Assembly: GCA_016212795.1 (NCBI GenBank)
Contig: JACRDT010000025.1
Location: forward strand, 1-64,000
Reading direction: 5' to 3'
From: Elusimicrobiota bacterium
Lineage (GTDB): Bacteria > Elusimicrobiota > Elusimicrobia > UBA1565 > UBA9628
DNA length: 64,000 nucleotides
Both the position numbers and the translations under genes were made by a program. Below the pieces are notes generated by a model that did no database searches, was not told where the DNA came from, and worked only from the letters and a program-made list of their open reading frames with translations. This document shows, piece by piece, positions 45,040 to 52,911 of this stretch. How positions within the stretch are numbered: the first letter of the stretch is position 1; each line of letters opens with the position of its first letter.

Positions 45040-45375
45040 CTATTTCCCCCAACTGTAGCCGGGCGGAGCCTCGGGCTTCATGTCGCGGACGATGCCGTTG
45101 GCGTCGGTCCAGACCGTGACCCGGACGCGATCGCGGTCGGTCGTGTCGGGGTCATCGATCGGGCTGGCGAACGTCAGGATCTCGCCGCTCTGCCCGTAGG
45201 AGATCCGGCTCTCCGGCTGCCCGAGGTCGGCCACCACGGCCGAGTAGTGGCGCCCCACGTACTCGCCGACCGCCATCTCCATCTCGAGGCGGGCCTTGCG
45301 CGAGGCGCACCCCGCGGCGCAGCAGCACAGCCACGCCGCTCCGACCCAAAGATGCCGCTTGCGCAACAGAGCCAT
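45040..45375 (-). CDS. Small lipoprotein
   Basis: A 111-residue protein with a Cys-rich signal peptide (HLWVGAAWLCCCAAGCAS). The last Cys fits a lipobox (A-A-G-C). The mature part contains HYSAVVADLGQPESRISYGQ and a strand-rich end with GYSW, reminiscent of SmpA/OmlA-like small lipoproteins, although I cannot place it firmly. It is the last gene of a minus-strand group of small envelope proteins and is convergent with nadE. Confidence 0.65.
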   Translation of the reverse strand: MALLRKRHLWVGAAWLCCCAAGCASRKARLEMEMAVGEYVGRHYSAVVADLGQPESRISYGQSGEILTFASPIDDPDTTDRDRVRVTVWTDANGIVRDMKPEAPPGYSWGK

Positions 45376-45438
45376 CGCGGGACGCGGCGATGGGGGAACC
45401 AGCGCGAGCCCCCCGCCGCCGCGACTCCTTGGCGCGTG

Positions 45439-45636
45439 CTAGAGCGTCTTGATCTTCTCGACGAGGCGCTGGACGCTGTTCTTGTCCGAGCGCTTCTTGA
45501 GCGCCTTGGCGATCGCGATGCCGGCCAGGGCGGCCACCGACGCGATCAGCGCGACCTTCCCGGCTCCCTTGCCGAGACGCGCGAGATCGCTCGCTTCCTT
45601 CTTCGTCACGTCCTTGCCGTTCTTCTTCAAAGCCAT
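45439..45636 (-). CDS. Small single-helix membrane protein
   Basis: A 65-residue protein. A basic N-terminus (MALKKNGKDVTKKEASDLAR) is followed by one hydrophobic segment (KVALIASVAALAGIAIAKAL) and a basic amphipathic end. No family was recognised. It lies 9 bases after the YtxH-like gene and is probably cotranscribed, in keeping with a small envelope-stress set. Confidence 0.55.
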   Translation of the reverse strand: MALKKNGKDVTKKEASDLARLGKGAGKVALIASVAALAGIAIAKALKKRSDKNSVQRLVEKIKTL

Positions 45637-45645
45637 CCTCCTGTC

Positions 45646-45894
45646 TTACGCCCCGACGAGCTCTTCGTGCTTCTCGGCCCGCGCGTCGACGTTCTGGGAA
45701 TCGCGGTCGAAGCGGAACTTGGTCCTGGCGCTGCGCCACCAGCCGTTGAGCTTCTCCCTGGTCTCCCGGCCCGACCGGGGCGCCATCAACACGGCCGCCG
45801 CGGCGCCGACCGTGGCGCCCAACAGCAGCCACACGAACGTCTTCGTGGAATTCGAACGCGTCGTCTCGCAGCCCGTCGTCTTGTCCTGGTCCAT
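45646..45894 (-). CDS. YtxH-like small membrane protein
   Basis: An 82-residue protein of the YtxH type: one N-terminal membrane helix with the glycine/alanine pattern FVWLLLGATVGAAAAVLMAP, then RSGRETREKLNGWW and a charged amphipathic helix. Homologues are general-stress proteins of unknown mechanism. The ATG at 45894 is chosen because GAGGAGG lies exactly six bases upstream; two earlier ATGs flank or precede that site. An extended -10 promoter (TGTTATAAT) lies at 45955-45963. Confidence 0.75.
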   Translation of the reverse strand: MDQDKTTGCETTRSNSTKTFVWLLLGATVGAAAAVLMAPRSGRETREKLNGWWRSARTKFRFDRDSQNVDARAEKHEELVGA

Positions 45895-45954
45895 GGTCAT
45901 CCTCCTCGGCACGGCTGACTTCGATCTGTACCGGTCTTCGGCTCCAGTCAGGCG

Positions 45955-45963
45955 ATTATAACA
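45955..45963 (-). promoter_or_regulatory. Extended -10 promoter of the YtxH-like operon
   Basis: TGTTATAAT on the minus strand with a perfect TATAAT. No -35 box at the right distance. It leaves a leader of about 55 bases before the ATG at 45894. Confidence 0.6.
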
Positions 45964-45995
45964 TTAATAGCAACGACTCGGCTTCTTCAAGAATC

Positions 45996-46041
45996 GGTCC
46001 CCACCCACTACTCGACCCTCCCGCGGGGAGGGTCGAGTCGC
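45996..46041 (-). repeat. CG-hairpin repeat (family C) after PBP1A
   Basis: Minus-strand CGACTCGACCCTCCC-CG-GGGAGGGTCGAGTAGTGG. The hairpin begins just after the PBP1A stop, where it could terminate transcription. Confidence 0.7.
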
Positions 46042-46042
46042 T

Positions 46043-48295
46043 TCATTCAATGACGGCGGGCTCCTCGGTCTCGGGCAGGTTCTTGAGCTCGGCGTCGCTG
46101 GGCAGGGGCAGGAGCCCGTCTTCGTCCGTCGCCGCCGCGGAGGTCGCGCCGTGCTGGAGCGGCTGGCCGCCCGGCAAGCCGCTCACCGTGAGCTCCAGGG
46201 GCTTGGAGTGGTCCGCCTCGCAGTACTGGGTCGGCTGGCTCCCCTCGATGAAGGGCTCGTCCACCTTGCGCGGGCAGGCCGGCAGCGACAGAAGCCCCGT
46301 GTCGGCGCAGACCTTCTGGAACGCGATGCCCGACGGGACCGGGAAGTCGCGCTTCGGCTGGTCCTTGAGGATCTGCTCCATGATGGCCGTCCACCAAGGC
46401 AGGACCGTGGAGCCCCCGGTCCAGTCCTTCTTCCCGAGCGAGCCGAAGTCGTCGTAGCCCATCCAGGCCCCGGCCACGTAGTCGGGGGTGAAGCCGATGA
46501 ACCACAGGTCGCGGTTGTCGTTGGACGTCCCGGTCTTGCCGGCCAGGGGCTTCTTGAGCGCCAGGTCCCGGGCGAACCTGCCCGTCCCCCCCATCACCAC
46601 CGCCTTCATGAGGTTCACCATGAGATAGGCCAACTGCGGCGACATGGCCTCTTTTTCGCTGGGGACGTGCCTTTCCAACTCCTTGCCCTGGGCGTCCTCG
46701 ACCCGGTCCACGGTGTAGGGCAGGACGTAGATGCCGCCGTTGGCGAAGGTCCCGAAGGCGCTGGTCATCTCGAGGGGGCTGACCACCGAGGCCCCCAGCC
46801 CCAGGGCCGGCACGGCCTCGAGCTCGGAACGTATCCCGGCCCGGTGCGCGATGTCCACCACCAGGGGCGGGCCGATCTGGTTGATGAGGTTGATCGAGGC
46901 GATGTTCCTGGACAACGCCAGGCCCTTGCGCAGGGTGATGACGCCCATGAACTTGCCGTCGAAGTTGTTCGGCACCCAGATCTTGAAGTCGGGCGACTCC
47001 GCGAACGGCGCCGTCGCCAGGTTGATCGAGTACTGGTCGGTAGCGCCCTCGAGAAGCCGCCAGTCCCGGCCGTCGAAGTAGTAGGCCAGCGGGTTGTCCT
47101 CGACCAGGGACACCCCGGTCATGCCGGCGTTGAGCGCCGCAGCCCACACGAAGGGCTTGAAGGTCGAGCCCGGCTGGCGGTAAGCCTGGACGGCCCTGTT
47201 GAACTTGGAGTCCCTCCCCCCGATCATGGCCTTGATGGCGCCGGTCTTGACGTCCATGAGGAGGAACGCCCCCTGGATCTTGGGGAGCGTCGTCGAGACC
47301 TCGACCCCCTCCTCCGCGTCCAGGGCGTCCTCCTTGAGCTTCGCCTCCCAATCCTTGGCGGCCTTGGCGTCGAAGTCGCTCAGGCCCTTCTCCATGACCT
47401 CCTCGGCGATCTTCTGCATCTTGAGGTCGATGGTGGTGCGGATCTTGAGGCCGCCGCGCCACAGGGTGCTGGTGCCGTATTTCCGCTCGAGGCGCGACCT
47501 CACGTGCTCGACGAAATAGGGAGCCTGGGTCGTCATGTCGAGGGGCCGCACCGGCGGGATGGCGGCGACCAGGGCGTCGCCCTTCTCCTTGTCGGTGATG
47601 AAGCCCTCCTCCCGCATCCGCTGGAGGACGACCGACCGCCGCCGGCGGGCCCGGTCGGGGTAGTTGAAGGGCGAATAGCCGCGCGGGGCGCGGATGAGGC
47701 CCGCCAGCAAGGCGCACTCGGCGAGGTCGAGCTGCCTGACCTCCTTGCCGAAGTAGATGCGCGCCGCGGCCTGCACGCCGTAGGCCCCCTCCCCGAAGTA
47801 GACTTGGTTGAGGTAGAATTGGAGAATCTCAGGCTTCGAGAAATCCCGCTCGATCTGGACGGCCAGGAGGATCTCCCTGATCTTGCGCGCGACCGTCCTC
47901 TCCCGGGTGAGGAAGATCTGCTTGGAGAGCTGCTGGGTGATGGTCGAGCCCCCCTGCACGAAGCGGCCGGCGAGGAAATTGACCACGGCCGAGCGGATGA
48001 TGCCCCGGGGGGACACGCCCCAGTGCTTGAAGAACCGGTCGTCCTCGATGGCCAGGACCGCGTTCTGGAAGTCGACGGGGATCTTCGACAGGTCGAGAAG
48101 CGCCCTCTTCTCGATGGACAGCTCCGCCACGAGGTCGTCGCGGCAGTCGAAGAGCCTGGTCGTGATGGCCGGCGTGTACTCCTCCAGGACGAAGGTGGAG
48201 GGCAGCCCTTTCAGGAGGTCCCTGACGACCCAGCCCGCCGAAAGGATGCTGGCCGCCGCCAGAGCGGCGTAGAGGTAGAAACGCCTCCTGGACAT
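46043..48295 (-). CDS. Penicillin-binding protein 1A (bifunctional)
   Basis: A 750-residue class A PBP that polymerises and crosslinks peptidoglycan. One N-terminal membrane helix (5-27). The glycosyltransferase-51 domain has AVLAIEDDRFFKHWGVS and GGSTITQQLSKQIFL. The transpeptidase has SxxK in QPGSTFKPFVW, SRN in GLALSRNIASI, and KTG in LAGKTGTSNDNRDLWFIG. The C-terminal tail (about 690-750) is acidic and Pro-rich. TGATATAAT ends 6 bases before the ATG, so it is probably leaderless. A hairpin repeat follows its stop. Confidence 0.95.
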   Translation of the reverse strand: MSRRRFYLYAALAAASILSAGWVVRDLLKGLPSTFVLEEYTPAITTRLFDCRDDLVAELSIEKRALLDLSKIPVDFQNAVLAIEDDRFFKHWGVSPRGIIRSAVVNFLAGRFVQGGSTITQQLSKQIFLTRERTVARKIREILLAVQIERDFSKPEILQFYLNQVYFGEGAYGVQAAARIYFGKEVRQLDLAECALLAGLIRAPRGYSPFNYPDRARRRRSVVLQRMREEGFITDKEKGDALVAAIPPVRPLDMTTQAPYFVEHVRSRLERKYGTSTLWRGGLKIRTTIDLKMQKIAEEVMEKGLSDFDAKAAKDWEAKLKEDALDAEEGVEVSTTLPKIQGAFLLMDVKTGAIKAMIGGRDSKFNRAVQAYRQPGSTFKPFVWAAALNAGMTGVSLVEDNPLAYYFDGRDWRLLEGATDQYSINLATAPFAESPDFKIWVPNNFDGKFMGVITLRKGLALSRNIASINLINQIGPPLVVDIAHRAGIRSELEAVPALGLGASVVSPLEMTSAFGTFANGGIYVLPYTVDRVEDAQGKELERHVPSEKEAMSPQLAYLMVNLMKAVVMGGTGRFARDLALKKPLAGKTGTSNDNRDLWFIGFTPDYVAGAWMGYDDFGSLGKKDWTGGSTVLPWWTAIMEQILKDQPKRDFPVPSGIAFQKVCADTGLLSLPACPRKVDEPFIEGSQPTQYCEADHSKPLELTVSGLPGGQPLQHGATSAAATDEDGLLPLPSDAELKNLPETEEPAVIE

Positions 48296-48301
48296 GCGCG
48301 G

Positions 48302-48310
48302 ATTATATCA
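48302..48310 (-). promoter_or_regulatory. Extended -10 promoter of the PBP1A gene
   Basis: TGATATAAT on the minus strand, with 6 bases between the -10 box and the ATG at 48295. Confidence 0.6.
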
Positions 48311-48318
48311 ATTATCAT

Positions 48319-48450
48319 GTCACTCGCCCCTCCCCGCGGGAGGGGCGAGTAGTGGGTGGGGCAGATGCCGCAATCACTCGCCCCCCCCCCCCCGCATAGG
48401 AGGATCGAGTACGGGGGGCGAGTAGCGGGGGGTAGATGCCGTTTCATCAG
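48319..48450 (+). repeat. Two tandem CG-hairpin repeats (family C) before the GlpD-like gene
   Basis: Copy one: CACTCGCCCCTCCC-CG-GGGAGGGGCGAGTAGTGG and GCAGATGCCG. Copy two starts ATCACTCG, has 13 C (48381-48393) and an interrupted right arm, and ends GTAGATGCCGTTTCATC. The ATG in that last segment is the start codon of the dehydrogenase gene. Confidence 0.8.
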
Positions 48451-49818
48451 GACAGTTTCGAAGCGGTCGTCATCGGAGGCGGGATCACGGGCGCCGGCGT
48501 CGCCCGCGATTGCGCCATGCGGGGCCTCAAGACCCTGCTCCTGGAGAAGGGCGCCCCGGGCGCCCAGACGACCGCGGCCTCGAGCCACCTCATCCACGGG
48601 GGGCTGCGCTACCTCCTCTACGACAGGCTGACGACGCACGCCACGAGCTGGGATTCGGGCAATATCCTGCGCGTCGCAGGGGCCCTGCTCAAGCGGCTCC
48701 CCTTCATCTGGCCGGTGTACCGCTGGCACAGCCACGGCATCGAGACCGTGGAGACCCTGCTGGAGGAATACGACCGTTTCCAGCGCATGAAAGGCGGCCG
48801 GCCCCACCTGCGGTTCTCCGCGTCGGACACCCTCCGGGTCGTCCCGTCCCTCGAGCCGGCAGGCCTCGTCGGCTCGGTCGCCTTCGACGAGTGGCTGGTG
48901 GACCCCGTCGCCCTCGTGGAGGCCAACCTGGAATCAGCCCGCCGGCACGGCGCGACCGTGCGATGCGGCGTGGAGGCGACGGGGCTCGTCCGCTCCGGGG
49001 GCCGCGTGACCGGCGTGGAGACCGCCTCGGGCCCCATCCCGGCCCGGCTCGTCATCAACGCCGCGGGCCCATGGATCGACAGGGTCGCGGCCTTCGCGGG
49101 CGCGTCCATCGGCCTGAGCCTCCGGCAAGGCACCCACCTGGTCTACGGCCGGCGGCTCATGCCCGCGGGCCTCATCCTCGAGGCGCCGCCCGAGGCCTAC
49201 CCGCCGGGCGCCGGCAGGGACCAGACGCGCTGCGTCTTCGTCATCCCCATGGGCGACCGGACGCTGGTGGGCCCCACGGATGTCCCCTGCGCCGACGACC
49301 CCGGGCGCCTCCAGAGCGAGCCCGACGAGGTCCGCTACATCCTGGGCACCGTCCGGCGCTATCTCGCCGGGCTCCCGCGGCACCACGACCGGACGACCGT
49401 CGGCGCCCGGCCCATCCTGGAGGTCTCCGGCGACGAGAAGAGGCTCTCCCGGGGCTTCGAGGTCTTCGACCACCAGTCCCGCGACGGCGCGGCGGGGCTG
49501 CTCACCATCGGCGGGGGCAAGATGTCGGATTTCCGGCTCATGGCCGAGGCCGTGACCGACCTCGCCTGCCGCAAGCTCGGCGTCGACGTCCCCTGCCGGA
49601 CGCACCTCGAGACCCTCGGAGGGCAACCCGTGCCTTCCCACCCCTCCTTCGCCCTGCCCCGCAGGAACTTCAAGGAATTCCTCGGCCGCCGTCCCAGGCT
49701 CCGGGAGCTCCATGCCCTCTCTTACCTCGGCCTGGCCTTCGCCCGCCACCTCGCGCGCCGGGTCGCCGGCGGCCGGCGCCTGGCCCGGCCCGAGGACTGG
49801 GACGCGTACTACCGATGA
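48436..49818 (+). CDS. FAD-dependent glycerol-3-phosphate dehydrogenase (GlpD/GlpA-like)
   Basis: A 460-residue flavoprotein that oxidises glycerol-3-phosphate to dihydroxyacetone phosphate. The FAD motif is AVVIGGGITGAGVARDCAMR. SSHLIHGGLRYL is the GlpD signature, and the substrate region has PMGDRTLVGPTD. It is shorter than E. coli GlpD (about 500) in the C-terminal cap. The first residues (MPFHQD) are encoded by the end of a family C hairpin repeat, which supplies the start codon. I see no separate ribosome-binding site or -10 box there. Confidence 0.85.
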   Translation: MPFHQDSFEAVVIGGGITGAGVARDCAMRGLKTLLLEKGAPGAQTTAASSHLIHGGLRYLLYDRLTTHATSWDSGNILRVAGALLKRLPFIWPVYRWHSHGIETVETLLEEYDRFQRMKGGRPHLRFSASDTLRVVPSLEPAGLVGSVAFDEWLVDPVALVEANLESARRHGATVRCGVEATGLVRSGGRVTGVETASGPIPARLVINAAGPWIDRVAAFAGASIGLSLRQGTHLVYGRRLMPAGLILEAPPEAYPPGAGRDQTRCVFVIPMGDRTLVGPTDVPCADDPGRLQSEPDEVRYILGTVRRYLAGLPRHHDRTTVGARPILEVSGDEKRLSRGFEVFDHQSRDGAAGLLTIGGGKMSDFRLMAEAVTDLACRKLGVDVPCRTHLETLGGQPVPSHPSFALPRRNFKEFLGRRPRLRELHALSYLGLAFARHLARRVAGGRRLARPEDWDAYYR

Positions 49819-49840
49819 CGGACATTCGGGCGGGGCATTT

Positions 49841-49849
49841 TGTTAGAAT
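49841..49849 (+). promoter_or_regulatory. Extended -10 promoter of the AsmA-like gene
   Basis: TGTTAGAAT, ending 6 bases before the ATG at 49856. Confidence 0.5.
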
Positions 49850-49855
49850 CTCCCC

Positions 49856-51580
49856 ATGCCGCAGGAGCGGGGCCGTCTTTCCCTCGTCAAGATCGCCGCG
49901 ATCGTCGCCGCGGCCGGCATCGCGGCGCTGGCGGCCGCGGCCCTGACGCTCAAGATGCTCCTCCCCCCCGACAAGATCAAGAGCCTCGTCACCGAGCATG
50001 CCGGCAGATTCCTGAAGCGGGAGGTCCGGGTCAGGGATGTCTCGGTGGGCCTCCTCAAGGGCCTGCGCATCGAGGGGGTCGAGGTCTCGGAGCATCCCGA
50101 CTTCAAGGCCGGCACCTTCGTGAGCGTGCAGGCCTTCAACCTGAAGATCCAGCTGAAGCCCTTGCTGAGCAAGAGGGTCGTGATCGACCGCATCGTCGTG
50201 GACGCGCCCGAGGCGACGATCGTCAAGAAAAAGGACGGCAGCTTCAATTTCTCGGATCTGTTGCTCGCCCCCCCCGCGGGGGGGCGAGCAGCGGGGGGGC
50301 GAAGCGCCGTTTCAAAAGCCTCCGCGGCCAAGTCCGCCTCGGCCTCGGCCGCGCCCGCGGGACTCGAACTGCCCTTCCTCCTCGCCGTCAAGGAGGCGCA
50401 CGTCGCCCGCGGCAGGATCGTCTATCGCGACGCGGGCGCGGGCCAGGAGATGGCGATCACCTCCCTCGAGGCCAAGGCCGACGATGCGAGCCTGGAGAAG
50501 CCCTTCAAGGCGAGCGTGGGGCTGTCGTTCAACGGCAAGGCCGCCGGCAGGCGCCTGAGCGGTAGCGCGAAGGCCGCCGCGAGGTTCGATCTCACTCGGC
50601 TCAAGCAAGGCGCGGCCAGCGCCGACATCGAGAAGGCCGCTCTGGACGCGGCGGGGCTCAAGGCCAACCTTTCCATGAAGTTCGCGCTGGACCCGAAGCA
50701 GATCGCCCTGACCGAGGTCAGCGGCACCGTCGTGGGCGGGGACCTGACCGCGTCGCTGAAGGTCCGCGGCTACGACGCGGCCCCCGACGTCGAGGTCAAC
50801 GCCAAGCTCTCCGCCGTGGACCTCGAGAAGCTGCTGGCCGCCAACGAGGCGACCCAGGAGTCCGCGAGCGTTGCTCGCGGAGCGCGCGCCGCAGGCGGCT
50901 CGAAGGGGACATCGCCCCCCCCGACCGATCCGGCACCCTCCGCGGGGGAGCGCCGGTTGCGCTCGCCGACGCCGGCGAGCGCTTCCCCCCCCATGAGCAC
51001 CCGGGGCAGCGTCACGATCGGGGAGGCCAAGCACCCCTTCGCCTCGGCCAAGGACATCAGCCTCGTGTGGGACCTCAAGGGCATCACCCCGGACCTGAAG
51101 TCCCTGGGGGGGTCGGCGACCCTGAAGGTCGCGGGAGGCCATTTCAGCGCGCTCGATTCCCTCGCCTCCAGATCGAAGGCCCTCAAGGTGCTCACCCTCC
51201 CCTTCGTGACGCTCCAGAAGATCGGCAAGCTCGGCATCCTCGGCAAGTTCCTGCCCGACTTCAGCACGGTGACATTCTCCGAGATCGTCGGGGACTATGC
51301 CTTCGACCGCGGCCTCATGACCCTGCGGGACTGCGGGATGGACAGCACGGTCGCCCGGGTGAAAGCCACGGGCACCGTCAACCTCCCGGAGGAGAAGCTC
51401 GACGTCTCGGTCCGGTCCACGGTCGGCAAGCTCGCCCCCATCGAATTCGCGGTCACGGGCACCTTCGACGAGCCCAAGACCAAGCTCAAAGCCGAATCCA
51501 TCCTCGCCCAACCGGCCGTGCACAAGGCTCTCGAGCCGGCCAAGAGACTCCTCGAAGGGTTGTTCAAGAAGAAAAAATGA
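49856..51580 (+). CDS. AsmA-like envelope protein
   Basis: A 574-residue protein anchored by an N-terminal helix (IAAIVAAAGIAALAAAALTL) with a long beta-rich extracytoplasmic part. The start after the helix (PPDKIKSLVTEHAGRFLKRE, then VRVRDVSVGLLKGLRIEGVE) and the C-terminal VSVRSTVGKLAPIEFAVTGT are typical of AsmA/AsmA_2 proteins, which are thought to bridge membranes for lipid transport. Two low-complexity inserts are visible: residues about 136-155 from a family C hairpin repeat, and about 335-380 from an Arg/Pro/Ser-rich stretch containing a 24-base palindrome. Its stop overlaps the TPR gene start (ATGA). Confidence 0.8.
   Translation: MPQERGRLSLVKIAAIVAAAGIAALAAAALTLKMLLPPDKIKSLVTEHAGRFLKREVRVRDVSVGLLKGLRIEGVEVSEHPDFKAGTFVSVQAFNLKIQLKPLLSKRVVIDRIVVDAPEATIVKKKDGSFNFSDLLLAPPAGGRAAGGRSAVSKASAAKSASASAAPAGLELPFLLAVKEAHVARGRIVYRDAGAGQEMAITSLEAKADDASLEKPFKASVGLSFNGKAAGRRLSGSAKAAARFDLTRLKQGAASADIEKAALDAAGLKANLSMKFALDPKQIALTEVSGTVVGGDLTASLKVRGYDAAPDVEVNAKLSAVDLEKLLAANEATQESASVARGARAAGGSKGTSPPPTDPAPSAGERRLRSPTPASASPPMSTRGSVTIGEAKHPFASAKDISLVWDLKGITPDLKSLGGSATLKVAGGHFSALDSLASRSKALKVLTLPFVTLQKIGKLGILGKFLPDFSTVTFSEIVGDYAFDRGLMTLRDCGMDSTVARVKATGTVNLPEEKLDVSVRSTVGKLAPIEFAVTGTFDEPKTKLKAESILAQPAVHKALEPAKRLLEGLFKKKK
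50262..50316 (+). repeat. CG-hairpin repeat (family C) inside the AsmA-like gene
   Basis: GCTCGCCCCCCC-GCG-GGGGGGCGAGCAGCGG, then GGGCGAAGCGCCGTTTCA. It is read in frame as a Pro/Ala/Gly/Arg-rich stretch, the same element that elsewhere is intergenic. Confidence 0.75.
50959..50982. repeat. Palindrome inside the AsmA-like gene
   Basis: 10-bp arms GCGCTCGCCG / CGGCGAGCGC around ACGC, within a low-complexity insert (about 50865-51000) of the AsmA-like protein. Confidence 0.6.
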
Positions 51581-52908
51581 AACCATCTCTCCTCGTCTTG
51601 ACCCTCGCCGCCCTGTCCGCGCCCGGCGTTTCCGGCGCGGACGCGCCGCCTCGATCAAAATGGGGGAGCGGCCTGCCCGCCGTCGCGCAGGCATCGTCGC
51701 CGATGGACGTCGCCTGGAACCTCCTCAAGGAAGACCAGCTCGAGCGCGCCATCTCGCCCCTGCAGGAGGCGCTCAAGAAGACCCCCACGCACGCGCTCAT
51801 GCGCTACGGCCTCGGGGTCTGCCTCGCCCACACCGGCGAGTCCGGCCAGGCGGAAGAGGAGCTCAAGCTCGCGGCCCAGATGGACCCGTCCTTCCCCCAG
51901 ACCTGGTACTACCTCAGGACCGTCATCCTCTCGAACGGGGACCCCAAAGGCCAGGAGTACTTCCGCCGGATGGCCTCCAAGAACAAGAAGAAGAACCCCT
52001 CCATCCACCTCAACTACGGCCTCTTCCTCCTTCAGAACAACCAGACCGAGGCCGCCCTCAAGCAGTTCCAGACCGCCGCGGACCTCAGCGCCGCCTACGC
52101 CGAGGCCCACTTCCAGGCCGGCGCCGCGCTCTACGACCTTCTGCGCTGGAAGGAGGCCGTGGCCAGCCTGAAGAAGGCCGTCGAGATCGACCCCGACTAC
52201 GCCGAGGCCAAGCGCGTCCTCGCGCTCGCCTTGGAGAAGGCCGGCGAGCCGGCGGACCAGATCGAGGCCATCAGGAAGCAGGCCCTGGCCCTCAAGCCGG
52301 AGCTCGCCGAGGCGGAAGAAGCCCTGACGATCCTGAGCGACAAGGACAAGAAGGCGAACTGGGAGAAGAACCTCGAGCGCGTGGGCAAGCTCTACCTGGC
52401 GCCGCTCAAGGCCGTCGGCATCATCATGTCCCCGCTCGTCCCCTTCCTCGAGCGCGAGCCCGTCGGCCGGGCCATCAACCTCGCGACCTCGTCTCGGACC
52501 GCGGCGGGCTACGACGTCCCGCAGTCGAGCCCCACGCTCAAGGGCACGTTCTCCAAGATCGCCATCAAGTGGACCTCCTCCAAGCACCTCGAGCCCCTGC
52601 CGCTGGAGACCCTGGCCGACCCCGACGACTTCACCCTCAGCGTCCGCCTCGGCGGCAAGAGGCTCCTGTGGGCCTTCTTCACCACGCCGAACCTCAGGAT
52701 CATCGCCGAGGCGGCCGGCCCCGGGAAAGCGGCGATCAGCATCCGCAGGATCCCGCCCGTCCAGGTCCGGTTCGACCCCAACGGGTCCCTGGTCTCCCGG
52801 GGCGACTACGCCGCGGGCCAGGAGTTCGCCATCGACGGCCAGTGGGGGGCCAGGGTCGTGGACGTGGGCCCGGACACGGTGCGGCTGAAGATCAGCAGGA
52901 AGCGCTGA
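51577..52908 (+). CDS. Secreted TPR protein
   Basis: A 443-residue protein with a signal peptide (MKPSLLVLTLAALSAPGVSG). Residues about 43-270 are TPR-type helical repeats (for example AERHYLLG-like spacing in HALMRYGLGVCLAHTGESGQ and AYAEAHFQAGAALYDLLRWK). The C-terminal 140 residues are strand-rich without a family that I know. Residues 16-35, just after the signal peptide, are encoded by dispersed repeat D. It is cotranscribed and translationally coupled with the AsmA-like gene, so a common envelope role is likely. Confidence 0.75.
   Translation: MKPSLLVLTLAALSAPGVSGADAPPRSKWGSGLPAVAQASSPMDVAWNLLKEDQLERAISPLQEALKKTPTHALMRYGLGVCLAHTGESGQAEEELKLAAQMDPSFPQTWYYLRTVILSNGDPKGQEYFRRMASKNKKKNPSIHLNYGLFLLQNNQTEAALKQFQTAADLSAAYAEAHFQAGAALYDLLRWKEAVASLKKAVEIDPDYAEAKRVLALALEKAGEPADQIEAIRKQALALKPELAEAEEALTILSDKDKKANWEKNLERVGKLYLAPLKAVGIIMSPLVPFLEREPVGRAINLATSSRTAAGYDVPQSSPTLKGTFSKIAIKWTSSKHLEPLPLETLADPDDFTLSVRLGGKRLLWAFFTTPNLRIIAEAAGPGKAAISIRRIPPVQVRFDPNGSLVSRGDYAAGQEFAIDGQWGARVVDVGPDTVRLKISRKR
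51621..51680 (+). repeat. Dispersed repeat family D, copy 1 (TPR gene)
   Basis: GCCCGGCGTTTCCGGCGCGG, then ACGCGCCGCCTCGATCA, then GGCCTGCCCGCC. The same block occurs at 57451-57510 and, shortened, at 59344-59396. Here it is sense to the gene, while at the other sites it is antisense. Confidence 0.7.
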
Positions 52909-52911
52909 CCG

